Part shown: positions 34,606-44,906 of the stretch, piece by piece
Position numbering within the stretch: position 1 is the stretch's first letter
Layout of the letters: the number at the start of each line of letters is the position of its first letter
Source: Diphasiastrum complanatum
Taxonomy: Eukaryota > Streptophyta > Lycopodiopsida > Lycopodiales > Lycopodiaceae
Assembly: GCA_029204225.1 (NCBI GenBank)
Contig: CM055113.1
Location: 24,709,571 to 24,773,570, forward strand
Reading direction: 5' to 3'
DNA length: 64,000 nucleotides
Program-made: the position numbers and the translations under genes
Notes under the pieces: generated by a model
Told to the model about the DNA's origin: nothing
The model's database searches: none
Seen by the model: only the letters and a program-made list of their open reading frames with translations

Positions 34606-35343
34606 TGTAGCGCAGGCATCCCAAAGGGAGCCAGGAACCACGACTTAGCTTCCCAGCCTTCAACTCTTGCCATCCGAACCCACTTGGCATACAAGCAGCC
34701 AACTCGCCAACAACCAACTTGAAGTTCCGAGGACCAACATTGAGATCCAACCTGGCGCCATGCCAGATCGGGGGTCCCGATGTGGGTGACTTCCCTCCAA
34801 GCAAGCCGCCCGACATACATCAAACTTAACCAACTCGAAGCTTCGTTACAAACGAGTAACATCCATTCCAAGCAAGCGGTCTGACTTACATCAGACTTAA
34901 CCAACTGAAAGCTTCGTCACGAGCGCTGGAAGCCAACCTGGCGCCACGCCAGACTGGACAGCCATAAACAGGTAACATCCACCCAAGCAAGCCATCCAAC
35001 TCAGCCGACAGGTTAGAGCCCGTTCCCCAAGAGCTTAACCCATTCACGTTCATGCAAGGAACACTCAGAACCACAAGCCGCGACAGATATGGAAACAACC
35101 AGTTCTTTGGACCAAACGGTCCCGACAGCATACCGCTGGCGCCACGGACCGAATGGTCCCAACGGCATACCGTTGGCGTCCCGGGATACGACCCTCAGCT
35201 ATGTGCCAAGTTAAAAATTTTGAAAGCGGCCTTACAACTGGCGCTTTTACCGAACACTGAAACCCAGAAGGTAATCAGAGTCAGTTTGAGGAAAATCCCA
35301 CTTTATTGATAAATTTGAGAAGGTTACATTTCAAGTGTGTGAC
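34606..35343 (-). repeat. Element B 3' LTR, distal part
   Basis: Starts TGTAGCGC at 34606 and is cut by element A after GTGAC at 35343. It lacks 11 bp (GATCAGACTTA) relative to the 5' LTR but shares its private variants such as CATCCGAACCCACTTGGCAT. Confidence 0.9.
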
Positions 35344-36659
35344 TGTTGTAAAGCTACCTTTACAAGCTTTACTTGCGGCGCCATCGGCGCCAGCTATGTC
35401 CCCGGCGCCAGCAGCGCCCCTGCTGCTCCCGGCGCCAACGGCGCCGGCGCCGCTCCCGGCGCCACTGTGACCAGAATCCAGCCGGCGCCAAGTTCCTATG
35501 GCTGAAAATCTTTGATCGGTTCTAGCGAAGTCCAGAGAGCTCAGATCGATGTGCAATCACCTCACACGATCTAGGCATGATTGAAGGAAGCCTGGGGATC
35601 AATAAAATCTAGAGAGAGAAAATGACTTTCTAGAAAGAGAAAATCCTAGAGAGAGAAAAACGTGCTTTACCAGCTTGGGTAGAGTGCTTGGTATGAGGGG
35701 GGGTGCCGAATCACACCAATACTATAGGGGAGTGCGGGTTGCGACTCAGGGCGAGCTCCAACCAAGTCTCAGCCTCCCTTGCTGGAATGTTGTCATGGCT
35801 CTCGCCTTGGCATGCTAGCGCCCCGGAGACTAGGGTCGGTCACACACTTGAAATGTAACCTTCTCAGATTTATCAATAAAGTGGGATTTTCCTCAAACTG
35901 ACTCTGATTACCTTCTGGGTTTCAGTGTTCGGTAAAAGCGCCAGTTGTAAGGCCGCTTTCAAAATTTTTAACTTGGCACATAGCTGAGGGTCGTATCCCG
36001 GGACGCCAGCGGTATGCCGTCGGGACCATTCGGTCCGTGGCGCCAGCGGTATGCTGTCGGGACCATTTGGTCCAAGAACTGGTTGTTTCCATATCTGTCG
36101 CGGCTTGTGGTTCTGAGTGTTCCTTGCATGAACGTGAATGGGTTAAGCTCTTGGGGAACGGGCTCTAACCTGTCGGCTGAGTTGGATGGCTTGCTTGGGT
36201 GGATGTTACCTGTTTATGGCTGTCCAGTCTGGCGTGGCGCCAGGTTGGCTTCCAGCGCTCGTGACGAAGCTTTCAGTTGGTTAAGTCTGATGTAAGTCAG
36301 ACCGCTTGCTTGGAATGGATGTTACTCGTTTGTAACAAAGCTTTCAGTTGGTTAAGTCTGATGTAAGTCAGACCGCTTGCTTGGAATGGATGTTACTCGT
36401 TTGTAACGAAGCTTCGAGTTGGTTAAGTTTGATGTATGTCGGGCGGCTTGCTTGGAGGGAAGTCACCCACGTCGGGACCCCCGATCTGGCATGGCGCCAG
36501 GTTGGATCTCAATGTTGGTCCTCGGAACTTCAAGTTGGTTAAGTCTGATCGTTGTTGGCGAGTTGGCTGCTTGTATGTCAAGTGGGTTCGGATGGCAAGA
36601 GTTGAAGGCTGGGAAGCTAAGTCGTGGTTCCCGGCTCCCTTTGGGATGCCTGCGCTACA
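35344..36659 (+). repeat. Element A 5' LTR (1316 bp)
   Basis: TGTTGTAAAGCTACC...GCGCTACA. The first ~160 bp are packed with GGCGCC palindromes. Purine tracts (CTAGAGAGAGAAAA) follow. The polyadenylation signal AATAAA is at 35875-35880. A 71-bp tandem duplication (36267-36337 and 36338-36408, starting AAGCTTTCAGTTGG) distinguishes it from the 1245-bp LTRs of B and D. Confidence 0.95.
35875..35880 (+). terminator. Probable LTR polyadenylation signal
   Basis: AATAAA in ATCAATAAAGTGGG, sense strand of element A. It is conserved in the other family N LTRs and has a counterpart in the family G LTR. Confidence 0.6.
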
Positions 36660-36661
36660 TG

Positions 36662-36676
36662 TGGTATCAGAGCCGA
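36662..36676 (+). promoter_or_regulatory. Primer binding site, element A
   Basis: TGGTATCAGAGCCGA, two bases after the LTR end; initiator-Met tRNA type. Confidence 0.92.
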
Positions 36677-37160
36677 CTGGCCGGTCAGCTATGCGGATCT
36701 CACGGAAATGGCCACGGTTTGGGGTTCATCAAGACAACTGTTGTGCAAGGTGCTGCCCACAGTGTAAGCACGGGTGCGTCCACGGTCGGGGTGGTCGGCA
36801 GAACGGGGGACTTGATGAGTCAAAGTGCTGCCCTTGAGGTGTAAGCACGGTCAGTTCTCGCGGTTCGGGCCTGGCGCTGTCTGCACGTAGGACGGATGAG
36901 GCAAAGTGCTGCCTAGGGAGGTGAAAGCACGGTCTGTACCTTGTGGGGTGCGGGGCGACATATTCGAACTGTACGGGTTAACCATTGATACAGAGATGCT
37001 GCTCGAATTCGGGTGTAAAGCACGGGTGGTTAGCTGCCGGTGCGGGATAGCTGCCGATCGTTTAGCTATAAGGGCTATCGACCAAAAAGTGGTGGGGCGT
37101 GACTGAGGCAATGTGCTGCTTAATGGTGAAAGCACGGATAGTTGGAGGGGTGTCCTATGT
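36677..37160 (+). other. Structured leader with five GTGCT...AGCAC stem-loop motifs
   Basis: Five inverted repeats with 5-bp arms and short loops recur at 36750-36771, 36825-36848, 36906-36930, 36996-37023 (weaker) and 37113-37135. Between the last two, GATAGC (37047) pairs with GCTATC (37074). Each motif is GTGCTGC, a variable loop, then GTG(T)AAGCAC. The same series occurs in every family N copy and in both family G elements, while no reading frame is conserved. It is a good candidate for an RNA packaging, dimerisation or translation-control region. Confidence 0.75.
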
Positions 37161-37412
37161 GGGCTGATTCTGTGATCGATTTGTATGGGCGCGGCCAGGC
37201 AAAGGTCCGTTGGCAGGACCATCTCAAAGGGGGACCTTGCCTTTGTTACTTGTTAGTAAACCTGCCTGAGTGTCTTACTTGTACGTATTCGTGGTGAGTC
37301 TTAGTACTCGTGCTTTGCCTGGTTTGCATGATTGCTTGTGATACAAGGAGCTGATGGCTCGAGAAGGAACCTTTTCTTTTGAAGGCTGATACCATTAAAC
37401 AAAGAGGACTAC

Positions 37413-37916
37413 AGAATCTGTGGGGCGGATTTGAAGTTCAAGTACTCACACGTGAACGACAACGAAACGACTCAATGTTTGCAAAGGATGGATGGCTAGC
37501 CTGTTTCTTGGGTTAGTTTCATTTGCAACAACGCCCACCAGACGCAAGCAGGAAGTCAAAAGTTGGAAAGGGCCATTTCAGGGGAGATCTTCTATGGAGC
37601 AGTTGGTCTTCATTTTGGGACGGCCACCTTCGGAACTGAAACTCACTGAGCATGGGCGATATCCAGAATCTGTGCGGCGGATTTGCAGTTCAAGTACTCG
37701 CACGTGAACGACAACGAAATGACTCAATGTTTGCAAAGGATGGATGACTAGCCTGTTTCTTGGGTTAGTTTCATTTGCGACAACGCCCACCAGACGCAAG
37801 CAGGAAGTCAAAAATTGGAAAGGGCAATTTCAGGGGAGATCTTCTATAGCAGTTGGTCTTCATTTTGGGACGGCCACCTTCGGAACTGAAACTCACTGAG
37901 CATGGGTGATATCCAG
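37413..37916 (+). repeat. ~252-bp tandem duplication inside element A
   Basis: AGAATCTGTG.GGCGGATTTG at 37413 recurs at 37665 with few differences. Elements A and B have two copies; element D and the older copies have one, so the duplication marks a sublineage. Confidence 0.85.
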
Positions 37917-39236
37917 TATCAGTTGGGTTTTTCCTCAAAGGGGAAAAAGACTAGGATCCTCTTCAGAGATTGGCAACAAGTTGGATCGAGCCATAATCCT
38001 AGCCGATGGGAAGCAAAGTGTTGGAAAGGCTTTTTGTCCGAAGAACTCTACTCTAAAGTCCGATCAGCTGATTTATTAAGTGGAGGGGAACTATCACACA
38101 CACCTCTCTCTTGGGGCAAATTTTGAATTAAAGTTGATCAAAATGGGGGCAAATTCAAGGTGACCTAGCCATACTCACACGAGGAGACTGGCGAACTTTG
38201 GACCTAATAAGTTGACAAGTTTTTGTTGTGGAAAGGAAAGTTTGTTATAGGCTTTCTCTGGACCAGCAATGATGAGGAAACATATGAGTACGCTGGCTTG
38301 TGTTACGTGTAAGGCAGCTGATCAATGAAGGAACTGGGAAAGTTGAGTCTTGCATGAGAGACTTGGTATTTCGAACGGACGCTAAGGGACAGTTCGCGTT
38401 GAGATCGGATTAGTGCAAACTCTGGGTGCATGTTTCTGATTCAAAGAGAGCTACTTGAAGCCAAGCTCGATGTACACTTCTTGTTTTGACTGTGAGACAA
38501 CTAACCAGTGATGGAATTGTGAAAGTCAAGTTTTGCGCGACGGACATGGTGCTTCAAACAAACGCGAAGAGATAGTTCGGATGCGGATCAAACTGGTGCG
38601 ACCCTTTGGCTTTCCACGAGGTCAATGGTTACATTTGGGCTGATTCAAAGAGCTACTTCAAGCTAAGTGAGAGGTGCATTGCGGAGTACTCAATCTTTGC
38701 CTACCTTAAAGAGCCAAGATGGAAAAGTATCAAGATCAGGCTTGGACAAGGAGAGAAATCAAGGTGCAGAAGCAACAAGGCACGAAGTGGACCATAAAGT
38801 GGGCAATCAAACGATAAATCCTTCGGCTCAGGGAGCCTTGATACCTGTGCGGAACTGAACAAACCTGGAGCTCAGGGAGCTCAACACAAAGTGCATCAAG
38901 GACAAATCAGGAGCTCAAAGGAGTTCCAAAGTCGAAAGTCAGAAGCGACAGGGGCGAACATTTCAAAGAAAGGCCTCTGTCACCAGTTAATAAGGTTCTC
39001 GGGTTTTACGAAAGCGATATCAAATCTACGCTTTTCCCAGACAAAGATATATTTTCAAGTTATGTAATTTTTCAGTACAAAGAGCTGAGCCTCCGACTTG
39101 TGGTGTGCCAGCTTCAATGTTAATAAAAAGTGGCCAGTAAATTGAGTACTGTGCCTAGTAGCTTAAATGTATAGTCATTTTAATTGGGAGACACCTTTAC
39201 TTTAATCTGACATCTGATGAGGACATCAGATTTTAT

Positions 39237-39250
39237 AAAGGTGGGGTGGA
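39237..39250 (+). promoter_or_regulatory. Polypurine tract, element A
   Basis: AAAGGTGGGGTGGA immediately before the 3' LTR TGTTG. Confidence 0.85.
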
Positions 39251-40566
39251 TGTTGTAAAGCTACCTTTACAAGCTTTACTTGCGGCGCCATCGGCGCCAG
39301 CTATGTCCCCGGCGCCAGCAGCGCCCCTGCTGCTCCCGGCGCCAACGGCGCCGGCGCCGCTCCCGGCGCCACTGTGACCAGAATCCAGCCGGCGCCAAGT
39401 TCCTATGGCTGAAAATCTTTGATCGGTTCTAGCGAAGTCCAGAGAGCTCAGATCGATGTGCAATCACCTCACACGATCTAGGCATGATTGAAGGAAGCCT
39501 GGGGATCAATAAAATCTAGAGAGAGAAAATGACTTTCTAGAAAGAGAAAATCCTAGAGAGAGAAAAACGTGCTTTACCAGCTTGGGTAGAGTGCTTGGTA
39601 TGAGGGGGGGTGCCGAATCACACCAATACTATAGGGGAGTGCGGGTTGCGACTCAGGGCGAGCTCCAACCAAGTCTCAGCCTCCCTTGCTGGAATGTTGT
39701 CATGGCTCTCGCCTTGGCATGCTAGCGCCCCGGAGACTAGGGTCGGTCACACACTTGAAATGTAACCTTCTCAGATTTATCAATAAAGTGGGATTTTCCT
39801 CAAACTGACTCTGATTACCTTCTGGGTTTCAGTGTTCGGTAAAAGCGCCAGTTGTAAGGCCGCTTTCAAAATTTTTAACTTGGCACATAGCTGAGGGTCG
39901 TATCCCGGGACGCCAGCGGTATGCCGTCGGGACCATTCGGTCCGTGGCGCCAGCGGTATGCTGTCGGGACCATTTGGTCCAAGAACTGGTTGTTTCCATA
40001 TCTGTCGCGGCTTGTGGTTCTGAGTGTTCCTTGCATGAACGTGAATGGGTTAAGCTCTTGGGGAACGGGCTCTAACCTGTCGGCTGAGTTGGATGGCTTG
40101 CTTGGGTGGATGTTACCTGTTTATGGCTGTCCAGTCTGGCGTGGCGCCAGGTTGGCTTCCAGCGCTCGTGACGAAGCTTTCAGTTGGTTAAGTCTGATGT
40201 AAGTCAGACCGCTTGCTTGGAATGGATGTTACTCGTTTGTAACAAAGCTTTCAGTTGGTTAAGTCTGATGTAAGTCAGACCGCTTGCTTGGAATGGATGT
40301 TACTCGTTTGTAACGAAGCTTCGAGTTGGTTAAGTTTGATGTATGTCGGGCGGCTTGCTTGGAGGGAAGTCACCCACGTCGGGACCCCCGATCTGGCATG
40401 GCGCCAGGTTGGATCTCAATGTTGGTCCTCGGAACTTCAAGTTGGTTAAGTCTGATCGTTGTTGGCGAGTTGGCTGCTTGTATGTCAAGTGGGTTCGGAT
40501 GGCAAGAGTTGAAGGCTGGGAAGCTAAGTCGTGGTTCCCGGCTCCCTTTGGGATGCCTGCGCTACA
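39251..40566 (+). repeat. Element A 3' LTR (1316 bp)
   Basis: Same length and same 71-bp duplication as the 5' LTR; no difference seen in the stretches compared base by base. Confidence 0.95.
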
Positions 40567-40571
40567 GTGAC

Positions 40572-41066
40572 CGACCCTAGTCTCCGGGGCGCTAGCATGC
40601 CAAGGCGAGATCCATGACAACATTCCAGCAAGGGAGGCTGAGACTTGGTTGGAGCTCGCCTTGAGTCGCAACCCGCACTCCCCTATAGTATTGGTGTGAT
40701 TCGGCACTCCCCCTCATACCAAGCACTCTACCCAAGCTGGTAAAGCACGTTTTTCTCTCTCTAGGATTTTCTCTTTATAGAAAGTCATTTTCTCTCTCTA
40801 GATTTTATTGATCCCCAGGCTTCCTTTAATCATGCCTAGATCGTGTGAGGTGATTGCGCATCGATCTGAGCTATCTGGACTTCGCTAGAACCGATCAAAG
40901 ATTTTCAACCATAGGAACTTGGCGCCGGCTGGATTCTGGTCACAGTGGTGCCGGGAGCGGCGCCGGCGCCGTTGGCGCCGGGAGCAGCAGGGGCACTGCT
41001 GGCGCCGAGGACATAGCTGGCACCGATGGCACCGGAAGTAAAGCTTGTAAAGGTAGCTTTACAACA
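40572..41066 (-). repeat. Element B 3' LTR, proximal part
   Basis: Resumes the LTR broken at 35343 (CGACCCTAGTCTCCGG...) and ends TTTACAACA at 41066, followed by the element B polypurine tract in minus sense. Confidence 0.92.
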
Positions 41067-43656
41067 TCCACCCCACCTTTATAAAATCTGATGTCCTCAT
41101 CAGATGTCAGATTAAAGTAAAAGTGTCTCCCAATTAAAATAACTATACATTTAAACTACTTGGCACAGTACTCAATTTACTGGCCACTTTTTATTAACAT
41201 TGAAGCTCGCACACCACAAGTCGGAGGCTCAGCTCTTTGTACTGAAAAATTACATAACTTGAAAATATATCTTTGTCTGGGAAAAGCGTAGATTTGATAT
41301 CGCTTTCGTAAAACCCGAGAACCTTATTAACTGGTGACAGAGGCCTTTCTTTGAAATGTTCGCCCCTGTCGCTTCTGACTTTCGACTTTGGAACTCCTTT
41401 GAGCTCCTGATTTGTCCTTGATGCACTTTGTGTTGAGCTCCCTGAGCTCCAGATTTGTTCAGTTCCGCACAGGTATCAAGGCTCCTTGAGCCGAAGGATT
41501 TATCGTTTGATTGCACACTTTATGGTCCACTTCGTGCCTTGTTGCTTCTGCACCTTGATTTCTCTCCTTGTCCCAGCCTGATCTTGATACTTTTCCATCT
41601 TGGCTCTTTAAGGTAGGCAAAGATTGAGTACTCCGCAATGCACCTCTCACTTAGCTTGAAGTAGCTCTTTGAATCAGCCCAAATGTAACCATTGACCTCG
41701 TGGAAAGCCAAAGGGTCGCACCAGTTTGATCCGCATCCGAACTATCTCTTCGCGTTTGTTTGAAGCACCATGTCCGTCGCGCAAAACTTGACTTTCACAA
41801 TTCCATCACTGGTTAGTTGCCTCACAGTCAAAACAAGAAGTGTACATCGAGCTTGACTTCAAGTAGCTCTCTTTGAATCAGAAACATGCACCCAGAGTTT
41901 GCACTAATCCGATCTCAACGTGAACTGTCCCTTAGCGTCCGTTCAAAATACCAAGTCTCTCATGCAAGACTCAACTTTCTCAGTTCCTTCATTGATCAGC
42001 TGCCTTACGCGTAACACAAGCCAGCGTACTCATATGTTTCCTCATCATTGCTGGTCCAGAGAAAGCCTATAACAAACTTTCCTTTCCACAACAAAAACTT
42101 GTCAACTTATTAGGTCCAAAGTTCGCCAGTCTCCTCGTGTGAGTATGGCTAGGTCACCTTGAATTTGCCCCCATTTTGATCAACTTTCATTCAAAATTTG
42201 CCCCAAGAGAGAGGTGTGTGTGATAGTTCCCCTCCACTTAATAAATCAGCTGATCGGACTTTAGAGTAGAATTCTTCGGACAAAAAGTCTTTCCAACACT
42301 TTGCTTCCCATCTGCTAGGATTATGGCTCGATCCAACTTGTTGCCAATCTCTGAAGAGGATCCTAGTCTTTTCCCCTTTGAGGAAAAACCCAACTGATAC
42401 TGGATATCACCCGTGCTCAGTGAGTTTCAGTTCCGAAGGTGGCCGTCCCAAAATGAAGACCAACTGCTATAGAAGATCTCCCCTGAAATTGCCCTTTCCA
42501 ACTTTTGACTTCTTGCTTGCGTCTGGTGGGCGTTGTCGCAAATGAAACTAACCCAAGAAACAGGCTAGTCATCCATCCTTTGCAAACATTGAGTCATTTC
42601 GTTGTCGTTCACGTGCGAGTACTTGAACTGCAAATCCGCCACACAGATTCTGGATATCACCCATGCTCAGTGAGTTTCAGTTCCGAAGGTGGCCGTCCCA
42701 AAATGAAGACCAACTGCTCCATAGAAGATCTCCCCTGAAATGGCCCTTTCCAACTTTTGACTTCCTGCTTGCGTCTGGTGGGCGTTGTCGCAAATGAAAC
42801 TAACCCAAGAAACAGGCTAGCCATCCATCCTTTGCAAACATTGAGTCATTTCGTTGTCGTTCACGTGTGAGTACTTGAACTTCAAATCCGCCCCACAGAT
42901 TCTGTAGTCCTCTTTGTTTGATGGTATCAGCCTTCAAAAGAAAAGGTTCCTTCTCGAGCCATCAGCTCCTTGTATCACAAGCAATCATGCAAACCAGGCA
43001 AAGCACGAGTACTAAGACTCACCACGAATACGTACAAGTAAGACACTCAGGCAGGTTTACTAACAAGTAACAAAGGCAAGGTCCCCCTTTGAGATGGTCC
43101 TGCCAACGGACCTTTGCCTGGCCGCGCCCATGCAAATCGATCACGGAATCAGCCCACATAGGACACCCCTCCAACTATCTGTGCTTTCACCATTAAGCAG
43201 CACATTGCCTCAGTCACGCCCCACCACTTTTTGGTCGATAGCCCTTATAGCTAAACGATCGGCAGCTATCCCGCACCGGCAGCTAACCACCCGTGCTTTA
43301 CACCCAAATTCGAGCAGCATCTCTGTATCAATGGTTAACCCGTACAGGTCGAATATGTCGCCCCGCACCCCACAAGGTACAGACCGTGCTTTCACCTCCC
43401 TAGGCAGCACTTTGCCTCATCCGTCCTACGTGCAGACAGCGCCAGGCCCGAACCGCGAGAACTGACCGTGCTTACACCTCAAGGGCAGCACCTTGACTCA
43501 TCAAGTCCCCCGTTCTGCCGACCACCACGACCGTGGACGCACCCGTGCTTACACTATGGGCAGCACCTTGCACAACAGTTGTCTTGATGAACCCCAAACC
43601 GTGGCCATTTCCGTGAGATCCACATAGCTGACCGGCCAGTCGGCTCTGATACCACA
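41067..43656 (-). other. Element B internal region, non-coding
   Basis: 2590 bp, almost the same as element A internal (2591 bp), in opposite orientation. It holds the polypurine tract (41067-41081), the 252-bp duplication (about 42420-42900), the leader with stem-loop motifs (about 43160-43600) and the PBS (43640-43654). No retroviral domain is present. Confidence 0.88.
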
Positions 43657-44901
43657 TGTAGCGCAGGCATCCCAAAGGGAGCCGGGAACCACGACTTAGC
43701 TTCCCAGCCTTCAACTCTTGCCATCCGAACCCACTTGGCATACAAGCAGCCAACTCGCCAACAACGATCAGACTTAACCAACTTGAAGTTCCGAGGACCA
43801 ACATTGAGATCCAACCTGGCGCCATGCCAGATCGGGGGTCCCGATGTGGGTGACTTCCCTCCAAGCAAGCCGCCCGACATACATCAAACTTAACCAACTC
43901 GAAGCTTCGTTACAAACGAGTAACATCCATTCCAAGCAAGCGGTCTGACTTACATCAGACTTAACCAACTGAAAGCTTCGTCACGAGCGCTGGAAGCCAA
44001 CCTGGCGCCACGCCAGACTGGACAGCCATAAACAGGTAACTTCCACCCAAGCAAGCCATCCAACTCAGCCGACAGGTTAGAGCCCGTTCCCCAAGAGCTT
44101 AACCCATTCACGTTCATGCAAGGAACACTCAAAACCACAAGCCGCGACAGATATGGAAACAACCAGTTCTTTGGACCAAATGGTCCCGACAGCATACCGC
44201 TGGCGCCACGGACCGAATGGTCCCGACGGCATACCGCTGGCGTCCTGGGATACGACCCTCAGCTATGTGCCAAGTTAAAAATTTTGAAAGCGGCCTTACA
44301 ACTGGCGCTTTTACCGAACACTGAAACCCAGAAGGTAATCAGAGTCAGTTTGAGGAAAATCCCACTTTATTGATAAATCTGAGAAGGTTACATTTCAAGT
44401 GTGTGACCGACCCTAGTCTCCGGGGCGCTAGCATGCCAAGGCGAGAGCCATGACAACATTCCAGCAAGGGAGGCTGAGACTTGGTTGGAGCTCGCCCTGA
44501 GTCGCAACCCGCACTCCCCTATAGTATTGGTGTGATTCGGCACCCCCCCTCATACCAAGCACTCTACCCAAGCTGGTAAAGCACGTTTTTCTCTCTCTAG
44601 GATTTTCTCTTTCTAGAAAGTCATTTTCTCTCTCTAGATTTTATTGATCCCAGGCTTCCTTTAATCATGCCTAGATCGTGTGAGGTGATTGCGCATCGAT
44701 TTGAGCTATCTGGACTTCGCTAGAACCGATCAAAGATTTTCAGCCATAGGAACTTGGCGCCGGCTGGATTCTGGTCACAGTGGCGCCGGGAGCGGTGACG
44801 GCGCCGTTGGCGCCGGGAGCAGCAGGGGCACTGCTGGCGCCGGGGACATAGCTGGCGCCGATGGCACCGGAAGTAAAGCTTGTAAAGGTAGCTTTACAAC
44901 A
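43657..44901 (-). repeat. Element B 5' LTR (1245 bp)
   Basis: TGTAGCGC at 43657 to TTTACAACA at 44901. Younger-subtype signature GCGCTAGCATGCC...GAGCCATGAC. Confidence 0.93.
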
Positions 44902-44906
44902 AAATC

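Larger units (their letters stand above)
35344..40566 (+). mobile_element. Complete family N element A (5223 bp)
   Basis: Two LTRs of exactly 1316 bp (35344-36659 and 39251-40566), identical wherever I compared them, flank a 2591-bp internal region. GTGAC duplicates at 35339-35343 and 40567-40571. PBS TGGTATCAGAGCCGA at 36662-36676 follows the LTR by two bases. Polypurine tract AAAGGTGGGGTGGA at 37 bases into 39200s (39237-39250) precedes the 3' LTR. It is oriented opposite to the LTR it sits in. No Gag, protease, RT or integrase frame is present, so it must have moved with proteins supplied in trans. Equal LTRs indicate a very recent insertion. Confidence 0.95.
34606..44901 (-). mobile_element. 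Family N element B, split by element A
   Basis: Minus-oriented element: 5' LTR 43657-44901, PBS 43640-43654, internal 41067-43656, polypurine tract at 41067-41081, 3' LTR 40572-41066 plus 34606-35343. The flanks are AAACC (34601-34605) and AAATC (44902-44906), a 5-bp duplication with one C-to-T change. The interrupted host sequence reads on correctly from GTAAAACC to CAAGAACC. Removing element A and its duplication restores a continuous 3' LTR. Internal length 2590 bp, no retroviral domain. Confidence 0.88.

Noticed and set aside
36851-37222. ~120-residue ORFs in family N leaders, such as MVLPTDLCLAAPIQ...
   Set aside because: Antisense to the element and lying across the stem-loop leader; no domain, and frames differ between copies.
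38606-38797. 63-residue ORF (MAFHEVNGYIWAD...) present in elements A, B and D
   Set aside because: The DNA of these copies is nearly identical, so conservation is expected. The older internal regions (about 45.2 and 48.7 kb) carry a frame-breaking change in it, so there is no sign of selection.
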